Of a DNA stretch of 64,000 bases, positions 46,582 to 58,189 are shown piece after piece. The translations under genes were made by a program, and so were the position numbers. This DNA comes from Lophium mytilinum. Taxonomy: Eukaryota > Ascomycota > Dothideomycetes > Mytilinidiales > Mytilinidiaceae. The stretch is from positions 1,178,001 to 1,242,000 of the forward strand of contig MU004183.1 in NCBI GenBank assembly GCA_010093605.1, in the 5' to 3' direction. The stretch's first letter is position 1. Every line of letters starts with the position of its first letter. Below the pieces are notes generated by a model. It saw only the letters and a list, made by a program, of their open reading frames with translations, did not search any database and was not told the origin of the DNA.

Positions 46582-47185
46582 GGGAATGGATGGGTGCGAG
46601 AATCAGTACAGGTACGAAGTATGAACTTGATGTTGCAGTTGGACAATGACGGCCGCTTTCGCTGGAGGGGTGACAGCGAGTCACGCTCGGATCTCGGGAA
46701 CTCTGCAGTACTCCGGCACGTGGGGTAGGCCCCGCCCATTCACATCTGATAACAAATGTAGATCCATGGAAACCTCCCCGAGAACTTGGCACTGCACTGA
46801 CAGATTTGGTGCAGTTCCCGAGATCCAGATTGGGCATACGCAGTCCACATCAACAAACACAGCAGTTGGTGCAGGTTAGTATTCAAAATGTTAATAATAC
46901 AGAAAATTTCTAGATTGTCACAATGTACGCTAAATACGCCTAATCGCTATACAGACAAAGCAGAAAGCCATTCCACTCGAGCCGGGCCATGCCTTCGATT
47001 CCATAGCCACTTGATTGAACGCCGAGATGCCAGTAGCAGGAAGATATTGCATCGCTAAAGTTAATATAGACGTAGAAAAGACCGAAAGCACCAGTGTGAT
47101 GAGCCTCAGCAACGCACTTATGATACAGAACAACTGGCGAACGAGAAGAAGAAGACTAGCTATGACTTGGTCCTTCAGGGTTTAT
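46582..47185. other. Intergenic, promoter of the ferric-reductase-like gene
   Basis: About 600 bases, no gene. It holds the promoter of the minus-strand oxidoreductase and the 3' end of the M28 peptidase-like gene. Confidence 0.5.
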
Positions 47186-49965
47186 TCAGTGCAGAAGGCT
47201 ATCGGCAGCCCTGCCTAAGATATCCGCTGACTTCTGCACCTGCTGTTGAGCAAGCTTCCAATCTCGCGCATCAAGAGCATCTCGTACGAATGGGAAGAAC
47301 GCTGCATCGTACCCTGATCCAGACGCGTCGGGGGCAAAGAGGATGTGTTTGTATTGCTCGCGGCCTGGTATCTGTGAGACAAAGTTAGTGTAAGCACCAG
47401 TCTGTGGGCTCACGGATTTTGTCTTACTCCGTGGGGTTTCTTGTCACTTCTGCCCTGCGGCAAGTCCAGCAGATGTGACTCGAAATCGGACATTTTGGCG
47501 TTGAACGCGAGACGATGAACCATTAACGTGTTGCTTTCGAAACCTCCTCCAGTCCCGTATACTTGACCAGACCAGAAATCCTCCCAGTTTGTGAATTCCT
47601 TGGCGTTCTTTTCAAATTTAGACGATGCCTTCTGAAGAGGCATGGCATTGAAGTCGTCGTTTCCGATGCTACGCGCAAATTTCTCCAAGTCGTCGACATA
47701 TCCCTTGATAGCTGCTGCGTAGTCGTCCATGTTGTACGGCATGATAGGTTCCTGGGCAAGTTCGAGAATCAGAAGAACCCAGAGCTCGGCCAGAGTCCGG
47801 TGAAGATTAAAATGAGGGTCTATGAAACGCTCGAGAAGCTCGAACGTTTCGTAACAGCTGTGATAGGGGTATTCGGGTCCTTTGAAGCCAAAGTCGATAC
47901 TTGAGCAGCCCGCCATATCTTGGAATGCCACGTAGTCGCTCCCTGCTCCCAAGCCTCCGAGTTTGCTACCGGTCTGATCCCACACTTCACGCAATGTCTT
48001 GTTGTGGACAGGGTCAGCAACTCGATTGAGAACGCGTAGCCAAGCGTGTTTGAATAATGGTGAGCCATCGGCGTAGAGCTCGTCTCCCGAAACGCCCACG
48101 TCAACGTTGATGTACGCTATAGCATCAGCGCGCAGTGCGTCCATGCGTGACTCGACATATTCCGTAGATCCAATCAAGTTATATTCCTCAGCATCCCACG
48201 ACGCAAATTCAATTGTCCGCAGAGGTCGCCAGCCAGTCGCACGAAGAGCTCCAAGAATGTCAATGACCTCAAGCATCACGGCAGTGCCGCTTCCGGGATC
48301 CACGGCTCCAAAGCACCAGGAATCTCGGTGATTCCCAACGATTATCTTCTTTTCCTTCGATTCAATGCCTTCAAAGGTGCCCATGACATTGTAGATCAGC
48401 TGCTTGTCGGACTCGTCCTGGATATTTTGCAGAAGCACCTTTGGAGAAGTTTTGTCGCCAGACCACCACTCTGCAATGTCTGGAACACCACCAATCCATT
48501 CCGCCGGAAGCTTTTCTCCGTGTCCTTTCAGGGCTGCGAGGAGCTTTTGCGCATCGCTCCAGGATAACGGAAGGCTTGGGATCTTTACGAGGGCAGGGTT
48601 GCCATCTTTGCTGATTCGATCGGCTTCCATAGTACTAGCATACCCAGGAGTCAAGACATCTCCAGCAATCCAGCTAGTGAGGGCCACTGTGCCCCTTTGC
48701 ACGCTATCTCTTGGTCGCCATCGCCCATTCGGCCATGGTGCCCCTTTGATGAATCCGTCTTCTTGCGGGTCCGAATATATAAGACAACCAGAGGCTCCAG
48801 CGTCCTGGGCTGCTTTGACCTTCATGCCCCTGTCAGTCTGTGTTCCACCATAACGCACAAGAATGATGGAGCCGGTGACGTCGATATGGCTGTCAGCCAG
48901 CCTTTTAAAGTCCTCTTTGGAACCATAGTTGGCATATATCAATGGACCAGTAGCATTTCCGGATTTGGAGAGCCCATGGAACACAGGTGTTTGTTGTTGC
49001 TCAGGCGTAGGATGTTCATACACCGATTCTTCTTCCAGTTTTGCTTCCCAAGCCATGTCAGGTGGATCGATAATAGCGACTCGGCGGCCACCCTCCTTAG
49101 GGTAGTTGAGGTAAACGTGAAAACTAGCATTGTTAGCAGTTGTAGTGATGTATCAAAAACCCGAAACCCACAAGTCGTGATCAATGTTGTCCATTCCCGC
49201 GGCCCTGAACCTCCCCTCGATCCACTTCCCCAAATACAAGCTTCCCTCCGACCCGGCCACATGGTCATAAGAAGTTATGTGTCTTAGGTTCTCCACTATC
49301 CGCTCCTTCTTTACGCTCCCTTGAGCAAAGCTCCGCACCCATTCCGGGTTAAAGGGCTGTCCGAACGCATTGTTTCCCACTGGCAGCACCTCCGACACAA
49401 ATAGTAGATATATGAGCGATACAATGATAAACAGCCCTAAGAGTCGTGCGATGACCGACCACCCAGGTCTATACTGCTCCGGTATCCGCGGTAACCGATC
49501 TGTCAACCATTCAAACTTGGGCCAGGGTATGCTGAAGTTGAAGGCCGGCCATTTCCACTTGGTGGTCAGACTCGAGAAGCGTTTCGACAATGTCAAGCGC
49601 ATGCGCGCCCGCCGAGCTGCGCCATCCTCGGCTGCCTCTGCGTCTAAAAAGTCCATTTCCTCGATATCCCGCCGCAGCGCGCCCTCCTCAGCGTCCGCCA
49701 TCACCTCCGGAAGGTCCAGGTCGTCATCGCTATCCTCGCTCGATCGCACGGACTGAACAGATGGCGCGTGGTACCCATTGCGACGGCGGGAAGTAGATGT
49801 ACTGGCGACAGAGGAACCCAGGAGACCCTGCCGTTCCGAATCGTCGCTGATTTCCGAGGGGCCAAGGCGAGATTGCGAGGAGGGGGGGCGTGATGAGGTG
49901 GCCTCTTCGTAGGTGGGTATAGGGAGGTGTTCGTGGGCGTCGTAAAGGTGCTTTTCGTCAACCAT
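47186..49965 (-). CDS. M28 peptidase / transferrin-receptor-like membrane protein
   Basis: Exons 49965-49172, 49123-47428 and 47371-47186; 891 residues. Start is the ATG at 49965 (MVDEKHLYDAHEHLPIP). Type II topology: a cytosolic Ser-rich, acidic tail with a PTYEEA segment (PPxY-like) and one membrane helix (VIARLLGLFIIVSLIYLLFV, about residues 180-200). The lumenal part holds the protease-associated insert and the M28B domain with zinc-ligand motifs NHRDSW, GAVDPGSG, SWDAEEYNLIGS and YPYHSCYET, and a C-terminal dimerisation domain. The set is that of glutamate carboxypeptidase II and yeast Vps70 (vacuolar sorting). All metal ligands look present, so it could be an active vacuolar metallopeptidase. 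Donor of intron 1 is GTGGGT, chosen to keep FFHVYLNYPKEGGRR. Confidence 0.93.
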
Positions 49966-50625
49966 TTGAGGAGTGGTAAGGGACACCAGGTCCCTGGTCG
50001 TTAATGGTTAGACGTTAAATAGCCCGAGGGGTTGGTGGTGAGGTGATTAGATTTGTAAGGGCTACCGCGAGCCCATGATAATTTACAGAGGAAGAGGTAG
50101 ATTATACTGCGGAATAGTCCACACAGAGAAGAAGGTCAAAAAAAGGAGCGGTACATCGATAGCTGGGGGTGGAGTGCTCCTAGTGAGGCTGACGATTGAG
50201 AGGTGTTTGGGAACAGGAGGCCCCGACTTGGATCATCCCGCCAAGCACCACCACTCTTCGATCCAAGCCGATTGCTTTTATCCATCCTTCACGCCTTACT
50301 CAAAACCATGGCCATTTGAAAGATTCCGGTCCAGAATTAATGATCAGAAAACATGATTATGTACAATATCTAGCAACACACTCTTTGGGCCTGCTGATGA
50401 ACTCCTCTCGAATCCAAAGGTCATCATGTAGCTTACTCCTGCCATCAACACCGCCCTTTGCAGCCCTTAGTTTTACATCAACGGCCACCCATTCGAACAG
50501 GCCCTCATCGTCTACACTCATCCACACAGGTCGCGTTCGTCCCATGGCTAGGTCCCAGAACTAATCTGATGATGGGCATTCCCCGTCCTTGAACTCCTAC
50601 AACTACCTGGCAACTTTCTCTGCAT
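49966..50625. other. Intergenic, promoter of the M28 gene
   Basis: About 660 bases holding the M28 gene promoter and leader and the 3' end of the short-chain dehydrogenase gene. Nothing else is recognised. Confidence 0.5.
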
Positions 50626-51708
50626 TTACATATTGCGACCTCCGGTTACAGAGATTGTCTGCCCATTCACGTAAGCAAACAGAGGCGAGACGACCGCAAG
50701 CACCGCGCCGGCTGCCTCTGTCGCTGTGCCAGGTCTCCTCAGGGGAATATCCGTATATTGTTCTTTAGTTGCGGCAGATGCCAGGGCGCCTTTGCCGGTA
50801 GGTATGCCCAACGCAACCTTCTGACCATCTGGCGTCGTGATGAATGCACCGGCCTCCTTCGCAGCTGTCAGACGGGTCAAGATATGTCCGAACGCAACGG
50901 TGTTAGCTCGAACACCGTATTGAGGACCCCACCTACACAAGTGTTAGTTGGTTTCGCGAGGAGAGAATGAATTCTACGTACTCCTTTGCAATGGTCTTGG
51001 TCAGACCTGTCACACCGGCCTTTGCTAGGGCGTAGTTGGCCTGGCCAGCATTGCCATGAAGACCGGAGGTTGAGGATATGTTGATAATGCAGCGGGGTTC
51101 GCCGTCCTTGACGCGGAAGTAGGGAGCTGCAGCGCGGACTAGCTTGAAAGGTGCGGTGTTATGGAGGGCAATGATGGTGTCCCATTGCTTGTCGGTGGTC
51201 TAGAAAGCAACTGGTCAGTTCTTTCTGGCACTCAAGAAGCCCGAGCTGTTCTCTTAGAGGGAGGTTGATTTACCTTGTGGATTACTCCGTCCCACGTATA
51301 TCCGGCGTTGTTGACGATGATGTGAATCTTGCCATTGCCAAACTCCGCCGTCTTCTTCACAAGTTCATTGATGTAGTTGTCATCGAGCATATCACCGGCA
51401 ACGCTCGTGGCGCTGCCGCCCGCCGCCTTGATGCTGTCGGCAACATCTGACGCCTTTTCTGCAAACAATTCGCGTGATCAGTATGCATAGAAAGATGGGA
51501 GCTCGTGACTTCAGCCTGGAACTTGACTAAACTTACTGCCATCAATGTCAGAGATCACAACCTTTGCGCCCTCCTTTGCGAAGAGTCTCGCAGTTTCGGC
51601 TCCAATGCCTTGGCCAGATCCGGTGATGATGGCCACCTGCCCTGCAAGCAGACCCTTGGGGTAGTTCAAGTGGCCTGCGATCTGGTCAATACGCGAAGAA
51701 GAAGACAT
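50626..51708 (-). CDS. Short-chain dehydrogenase/reductase (FabG-like)
   Basis: Exons 51708-51537, 51458-51274, 51199-50982 and 50932-50626; 293 residues, somewhat longer than a classical SDR. Motifs: TGSGQGIG (cofactor-binding Rossmann glycines), NNAGYTWDG, the catalytic Ser in INISSTSG and YALAK (Tyr and Lys of the catalytic tetrad), then a PG-type end ([18 protein letters not shown]). A roughly 25-residue insert ([18 protein letters not shown]) lengthens the substrate loop. The closest recalled group is 3-oxoacyl-ACP reductase-like SDRs of fungi, which may act in mitochondrial fatty-acid synthesis or on other ketones; no targeting peptide is obvious. Substrate is unknown. Confidence 0.92.
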
Positions 51709-52204
51709 TGTGGAATATGAAGATGGTTCAGAGAAATGGAGCCCAGTTGTAACTAGAAATACTTTGAGGTCGACGCGCCTGCGCGGTGCAACTTATCCAT
51801 ACCCCAGCCGAATCGAAAATGAACCGAGGTTATTGTGATCCCTTGAATTGCCATGGCACGTCAACTAAGAACGGCATCAGCAGGTAAGATATAATGAACA
51901 CTCGGGATATGCTAGTGAGCTCTTGGTTTTATGACCGAGTTTCTCTCAGCTCTGGAGTGTGTTCGGAGCAATTGGTAGAGCGGTGGACTACCTAAGTCGG
52001 CGTTTACCGAGCAACCAGGTCACGTGATTTGATGGTAGAGGAGTGTTTTGTACTTCCGTTCAATGCTCTTCTATGATGCCGTATCACGGATTTATTCCCA
52101 ATTTATTTATGTAATCATGAGCACTACTACTTAGTTTCAGGGTCTCGAGCCAGATGGAAGATGAACTGATGGTGAATTGTATGAGCCATATCAAGTAGTC
52201 TAAT
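51709..52204. other. Intergenic, SDR promoter and ferroportin 3' end
   Basis: About 500 bases. A CACGTG E-box lies near 52021. A tRNA-like A-box motif near 51972 was examined and rejected. No gene. Confidence 0.5.
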
Positions 52205-53978
52205 CTAAACATCTGCCGCCTGCGACAGCCTCGCGTATCCAAAGCCCGACAGCCTCTTCCTCCTCTCTTTCAAGTCCATGCACTTGGAAAAGTGTATCAG
52301 ATGGCCCCTGCGCTGTCTCACAAACGTCGCGTATAGCCCGCCAGCCATGAATACCGCTGTACAGCTCATCAGAACCGGCCACTGGAACTGATCTGGGCGG
52401 GAGAACACGATAGTCGTAACAAATGAGCATAGCTCGAAGAAGTTCTGCGCTGATGCTTCCAGAGTTGAAAATGACCCTCTGGTGTCGGCCTCGACATCCT
52501 CTTGGACGATAATTTGGGACGAGAGGTCGAACCCCCACAGACCTATCCGACTAAGAATCGTCCCTCCCACAAGTCCGGCAGACGAAAAGATTGGAGACGA
52601 CGCTGTTGTGAAGATGCAAGCTCCAAAAGCCAGGCACGCGATCTGCCAATTGATGAACCAGATACCTGTGCGGATTGGACCAATCCTCGACATCAGAAGA
52701 GGAGTTAGCCAAGTTGCGGAAAGCTCAAAGGCAACCGAGACGGTGCGCATGATGCCAATGTGGAGGGAGCTGTAGCCGGTCGCAAGGAGATATGTGACCA
52801 TCTGGCCGTTGAAGGACAGCACAGTAAAGTAGAGCAGAGCGCCAGCGAAGGAGGGGAGGATAGCTTTATGGGTAAGGTACGCCCTTATCTGTCTTGCTAC
52901 AGCAAGAATGCCGGATTTGCACCGTTGCAAGGTAATCTGGGGACTATTGGTTTCGGTGACCGAAGAAGCATTACGGCCATTTCTGGGTTCTTGAAGTGCT
53001 GGAGTGGTGTTATACACCTATCAAAATTAGCAAAATTGTAATGTTTGGGAACTAAAGCCTTACCTTGGCGATAGCATAGTATTCCACAAGTATAGAAGCT
53101 ACATTCAAAGCCAAGTTTGTAATGATTGCAATCTCAGTCGAGATACCGTCGAGTACGGCGATGAAGAAAGGGCCTGCGAGCTTGCATATCAAGTCAATCC
53201 GGCGCATTTGAGAATTGAGCTCTGGCAGAATGTCAGATAAGATCGGCGGTGGACGACATTGGTACAGATGGATAGGAAGGACTTACCTCTGAGGGTGGGC
53301 TCGTGGCCTTCGGCGATTACAACAACCTAGATCAACTGTTAGGATACTAGAAGCTGGATAGTTCAAGGCAAGCCTACCCAGTCTCTCTCTACCGCAACAA
53401 GGTTCATGATAGACGAGAGCTTCTCCACACAAGCAAGCGCGGAGAGGAATGCTAAAAGCCCAAACTTCCAAAATGGTGGAATTGAACGCCTGGTTATCAG
53501 AAACCAGAACCCTAAACAAGACACTGAGACTACCAATCGCTGTATGACTGAATGATGTTAACCAAGCCTATCAGCGCAGGCTTTTATGGCTGCCAGACAA
53601 CTTACCAATAGAGAGGCGAACAACATCTAGCCTGTTTGTGGCGTCAATGTAAGTGCCGATCAAGGGAGAACAAACGACGGCGGAGACGCCGCGGATCAAG
53701 GCATATATTGACAATGGCATGAGAGTGTTTGGAAAGACTGATGCAAGATACAGGACCGCACCGAACTCGAAAACTCTCGAGTTCCATGTTGAAAGCGCAT
53801 GGGACACGAATAGCCTTCGTTTCACTGCTGCTTGGAGCCGAGAGTTGGTCGAAGGAGAATCTGATGCTGGGCATGGAGCTGGAGAGGAGCATTGAGAGGA
53901 ATGATTGGATGTCACGCGTGTTGACGCCATGGGGTCTAGATGGGACAGCTCTAGGTTCTCGTCTGGCGGAAAGTCCAT
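52205..53978 (-). CDS. Ferroportin-family (SLC40) transporter
   Basis: Exons 53978-53606, 53547-53378, 53326-53287, 53221-53064 and 53017-52205; 517 residues, ordinary for the family. The ferroportin start is clear: SHALSTWNSRVFEFGAVLYLASVFPNTLMPLSIYALIRG, then SPLIGTYIDATNRLDVVRLSIVIQRL. Also seen: NLVAVERDWVVVIAEG and an RRIDLICKLAGPFFIAVLDG block matching the family's second conserved segment. About eleven membrane helices with no signal peptide. Animal ferroportin exports Fe2+; in fungi the direction and membrane are not established. An N-terminal Ser-rich tail of about 50 residues precedes helix 1. The fourth exon boundary is set by frame and conserved residues. Confidence 0.92.
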
Positions 53979-54815
53979 GGTCAATTACAAGATTGCGGAC
54001 CCGACGAGACACCAATGACCTCAGTTTTCGATATTCTGCAACCCACTTTTTAGTGGAGTGGGAATCCGTCCGGCGGGTTCCGCTGCAGGACAATAATGGG
54101 GCAAGAATGCCAGTGGACGGAATGGACGGGATTCCGCAGCAAGGACTAGAGATGGCTGCAGACGCACATGGGAGGATGCAAGCCGGGAAGCTTGGAATGC
54201 TCGAGGCCAACCAGCGGCGGGGCGGAGAAATAGTTCCACGGTTCCAGGTGATAGAACAGGCAATCCGACTGCCGCTAAAAGGACGAGCTACCGACCGCGT
54301 GCAGCAACGACGACAAGCTGTCTGTGGCCTGTCTGAAAGAAGCAAAAGCGAGTGAATACACTCGAGTTTCGACGAGTGTGCGATAGAGCGCCCGGCCCTC
54401 GATAATGCAGGCGCAGATTCTGAGAGGCGTCACATGGCCCCATGTTAGCCAAGCCGCCTCATCCTTTCAAGGTTCCCCAGGCCCCCCAGCACGGACTCCG
54501 AGTCTCTCTCTCCATTGTTGACACCCCTCCCTCCCCGAACCTCGACTTGCAACACCAGACCTGCTTCTGCGCGACATAGACAGACACACGCCATGCAAAG
54601 GCCGCCCGCTGTGTTCGCCGTTCCGCTCCCTCTAATCTCCGCCGCCCAGCCGCGTCTGTAGTCCTCGCAGTACAGTACATCTGCCGCGCTACCCTCAGCC
54701 TCCACACCTTGTCCACGCTTTCGCCCGGCTGCTCGCCCACAGGTTCTATTCATAAGCCTCCTACGCGCTCGTACGCGCTTGATCTGTCGCTTAGCATCTG
54801 AAGTTTGTGTTCGCC
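53979..54815. other. Divergent region between ferroportin and Rab genes
   Basis: About 840 bases between the two starts. Several frames overlap but none is recognisable; the part near the Rab gene is pyrimidine-rich (CCCCCCAGC, CTCCCTCCCC). Confidence 0.5.
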
Positions 54816-55817
54816 ATGTCCAACAGCCTCGAAGCCAAGATCGTGGTCCTAGGCTCCCAGGGCGTAGGCAAAACGTCCCTCGTGCACAGATATGTGAAGA
54901 ACGCGTTCACGCCGCCGAACACTACCTCCACCATCGGTGCCTCCTTCCTAACCAAAAGAGTGGTGGATATCGATACGTCAACCGTGGTACGGCTGCAGAT
55001 CTGGGATACTGCAGGACAGGAGCGGTTTAGATCCATCTCCAAACTCTACTACAGGGGTAAGCGTACTTTGAACAAACCGTCTACTCTGTTGGGTATGATC
55101 CAGCCCGAGAAAAACGCCCGAACTAATGGACGCCCAGGCGCAAATGCAGGCGTGCTCTGCTACGACATCACAGACCCTCACTCGTTTGAGGAAATGGGCC
55201 GATGGCTGCGCGAACTCAAGCAGAACCTCGGCGACGATATAATCATCCATGTCGTAGGCACGAAGTCTGATATTGTAGCCGAAGACCCCGCGCAGCGCAA
55301 AGTCCCGTTCGATCGGTGCATCGCCTACGTCTCGGAGCACCTATACCCCTCGCAGACAACAGCCCCAGCTTCGACATGGGGTCCCGGATCGGGAAGCGGC
55401 AATAGTCAGAACGGAGGCATGACTTCGCCGCAAAGCAACCGGTCAAGTGGGTTTTGGGGCCAGGACATTGGTTGGGACTGCTGCCACGAGATCAGTGCAA
55501 AGGACGGAGAGGGTGTGGAGGAGGTCTTTCGGGTCATTACGCGGAAGCTGGTTGAACAGCGGAACAAGAGAGTGGAACAAGAGCAACAGTTGATGATGCA
55601 GGCTGGAGCAACACCTCATCAGATCGGCGGGTCGGGCGCTAACGGCTACTTCGACTACCCTGGAGCAGACGGGAACGGCAGCTTCAGGGTTGGCATGGGC
55701 GACAAAAGACGGAGCTGGCTTGGCTTTCCGACGATGCCTGCTGTTGGTGGCGAGAATGAGGAATTCTCCGCAGAGGTGGAAAGGATGGGAAAGGGGAAGG
55801 GAGGAAAGTGCTGTTGA
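54816..55817 (+). CDS. Rab-family small GTPase
   Basis: Exons 54816-55056 and 55138-55817; 306 residues, about 100 more than a usual Rab. The 81-base intron (GTAAGC donor, ACTAAT branch, CCCAG acceptor) contains no stop and is in frame. Motifs: P-loop GSQGVGKTS, switch I TSTIGASFLTK, switch II WDTAGQE, GTKSD, and SAKDG. STIGASFLTK recalls the Rab5/Rab22 branch. After the G domain comes a long Gly/Ser/Asn-rich and Gln-rich tail ending in GGKCC, a double-cysteine geranylgeranylation site. A Ser/Gly-rich insert (TWGPGSGSGNSQNGGMTSPQSNRS) sits between the TKSD and SAK motifs. The role is presumably in endosomal traffic; the specific Rab is not certain. Confidence 0.93.
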   Translation: MSNSLEAKIVVLGSQGVGKTSLVHRYVKNAFTPPNTTSTIGASFLTKRVVDIDTSTVVRLQIWDTAGQERFRSISKLYYRGKRTLNKPSTLLGMIQPEKNARTNGRPGANAGVLCYDITDPHSFEEMGRWLRELKQNLGDDIIIHVVGTKSDIVAEDPAQRKVPFDRCIAYVSEHLYPSQTTAPASTWGPGSGSGNSQNGGMTSPQSNRSSGFWGQDIGWDCCHEISAKDGEGVEEVFRVITRKLVEQRNKRVEQEQQLMMQAGATPHQIGGSGANGYFDYPGADGNGSFRVGMGDKRRSWLGFPTMPAVGGENEEFSAEVERMGKGKGGKCC

Positions 55818-56743
55818 GCGATGCACGGTGAGATTCGTTTGCCAGAGGGGCGTCGCACAAGCTAACATGGACCTAGGCCAGTTGCGGCTTTCTCTACTTA
55901 CTTGCGACCATCGCCGGACGGACCACCCCATCTCCTTGATGCCACATCGCTCCGGTATATCTAGTTCACCCGGCGCTGATGTAAGGGAATCACGGAAAAG
56001 GCGGTCAGGTGGAGACTTTCCAGACTGTCGCAAAACCGACGCAAAGTCGAGCCAGTCACCCCGTTTCTCTCCTAGACGGGGCCTAGAGAAACGTGCAGTG
56101 TGATACCACCGGGATCCACACCTCCAGCGACTTGTTGGATATGCCGAAGTCCGGATAGCGGTGTGATATGGACAGAACGGATGCGACGGCTGATGATATT
56201 GCATGGCGTCGATGTGCTGGTGGAGTCCGATACCCTAGATCACAGCTACTTGTAGCTATTCCTAAGCGCTGTTTACATGAGGGTTCTGTCTTGAGTGAGC
56301 TTCCGATCTCTTTGGGTTTTGGGTGCATTGGTGCATTTGGTTCATTTGATGCATTTGATGCGTAGGTAATAGGTATGGAGTTGTTTGAGCATGCGAAGGA
56401 GTCTTCTGATGCATCTTGTCCTGTGGCCCATGTGCTCGGGAATGTTCATGAGCACTCGAGTGATGGATGATATCTCATGGCTGGTGGAACGAAATAATGA
56501 TCCGTGATATGACGAGCCTTGGCTTTACCATACTTCTGCAACAGGGGAGCATCCCAAGCAGTACCACAGTAGTGAAGTCGCACAGAAACACGGCAGTATC
56601 CACTCGACCACTGCGGCGGGTGCGCTTAACCTTAGTGCTTAAAGGTGACAGGGTTGCAGGAGCTTGGATCAACTTTCCCTCCAAAGCTCCAATCGAGCTG
56701 TGCCTCGTGCTCCTTGCATCCCCTCACCTCACCCTCCACCAAC
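55818..56743. other. Intergenic, Rab 3' side and RNA-binding gene promoter
   Basis: About 930 bases with no convincing gene. It has a short tandem TTCATTTGATGCATTTGATG-type repeat near 56340-56360. Confidence 0.5.
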
Positions 56744-58189
56744 ATGGCGAGTGCCGCCGCCTTTTCCTTGTCCAACAGTGTCACCATATCCAAGGCCGAG
56801 CACGAGTTTCTGCTCCGATCAGCCCGCGAATACAGCAAGTAGACCCCTGTCCTGTGCTACACGCCTCTCTTGGTGCTTCCTCTGCCATTACCCTCAATGC
56901 TAACCCGTCTTTTGTGCAGATGTCCTCCGAAGTGCTCTGTTCCGCGGTGGTCTGACTGAAGACACGCTGTTGACCCTTATCAATGGCGAAAATGACTACA
57001 ACAATGGTGAGACAGGCACCTTCAGCATGTGGGACGAGTCCTATACAAGGGCCCCCTCTGTGCCTGTCCGCATGTCTATGCCTCAGAGCAGCGGAGTGTC
57101 GCCAGACACCTCGGACAGCACTGCAGTTGGAGACGCCCGGCCCAAACCACGCCCAACATATTGCATGAATCAGGGCAATGCTTATGGCGTGTCTGAATCC
57201 TACCCAGACACGTCGTACGATAAAGACGAATCTTGTGGTCCCGAACCTGTCGATATCCGACCCTCTCAGTCACATCCACCTTTTCCTCGCAACGATCAGC
57301 GAACAGTCTTGGTGACGAATCTGTCGGACCGGACTACACATAAGGATCTTGTCGATGTCGTTCGTGGAGGCAGATTGCTGGACATCTTCCTTCGAAACGA
57401 CCGCTGCGCCACGGTGTCGTTCGTAGAGGGAGCTCAAGACTTCTTGGCCTATACCAAAAAGAACGACATCTATATTCACGACAAGCGAGTAAGTAGAGAC
57501 CCGTACGCAATGCCTCCTCACTGGTTTGCCTGCACTTTTCTTGCCACTGTCACGGTTGTTTCGACGCACCTTCGGAGATCTGAGCGCGCTGGGTTTCCAT
57601 CCTTGTAGCCAGTCGCCAGCCTCGCTAGGCCATCTGAGAATGTGGCTCAACTCATTGGCCTACGTCTAACATCATACAGATCGAGACGCGTTGGAATGAC
57701 CGACAGTTTCATCTGCCCAATCATGTGGCGAACAAGATCTCTATCGGCGCAACTCGCAATATCGTCATCCGCAGCGCGGTGGGCAAGCTTACTGCTCAAG
57801 GCATCCGCGAAGATCTCGACCATATACATAATCTGATCGTGATCGACATCACCTTCAAAGGCTTCGATGCTTTCATTTCGACCAATTCTGTGCACAACGC
57901 CCTCTTCGCACGGACTTGCATGATGTCGCGAACCGGCTACAAAGGCTTGCGAATTGAGTGGTACCCTGACGAATGTGCTGCACCTATTCCGAGGGGTTTC
58001 AATGCAGCCTGGAATGGCCCCACTCGTGCTGCTAAGGAAGTTCCACCGCCTGCAAAGATCACCAATCGCTTCGAACTTTTGAATATGGACGAGAGCGATT
58101 CGAGGTCAAGCAGCGAAGATGGGGAGGATCTGTACTCTAGTAACGGTGTGCAGCTCACAAGCTGGGCAGATGCTAGTATTCTCGCCTGA
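56744..58189 (+). CDS. RRM-type RNA-binding protein
   Basis: Exons 56744-56834, 56920-57488 and 57680-58189; 389 residues. Intron 1 has a GC donor (TACA|GCAAGT at 56835) and joins AREY-NVLRSALFRGGLTED in frame; the alternative GT donor leads to a stop. The start reads MASAAAFSLSNSVTISKAEHEFLLRSAREY. Two degenerate RRM folds are visible: RTVLVTNLSDRTTHKDLVDVVRGGRLLDIFLRN...ATVSFVEG and RNIVIRSAVGKLTAQGIREDLDHIHNLIVIDI...DAFISTNS. The family is conserved in filamentous fungi and related in layout to fission yeast Nrd1-type RNA binders (recalled). The middle is Ser/Pro-rich, the tail acidic. Intron 2 is 191 bases. Confidence 0.88.

Noticed and set aside
51961-52025. tRNA-like A-box (GCAATTGGTAGAGCGGTGGAC)
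   Set aside because: It resembles the D-arm of a tRNA, but the D-stem and anticodon-stem halves do not pair and no B-box follows at the right distance.
53644-54355. Long frames on both strands around the ferroportin start
   Set aside because: They overlap the confirmed first exon and its promoter in other frames, with no protein family.
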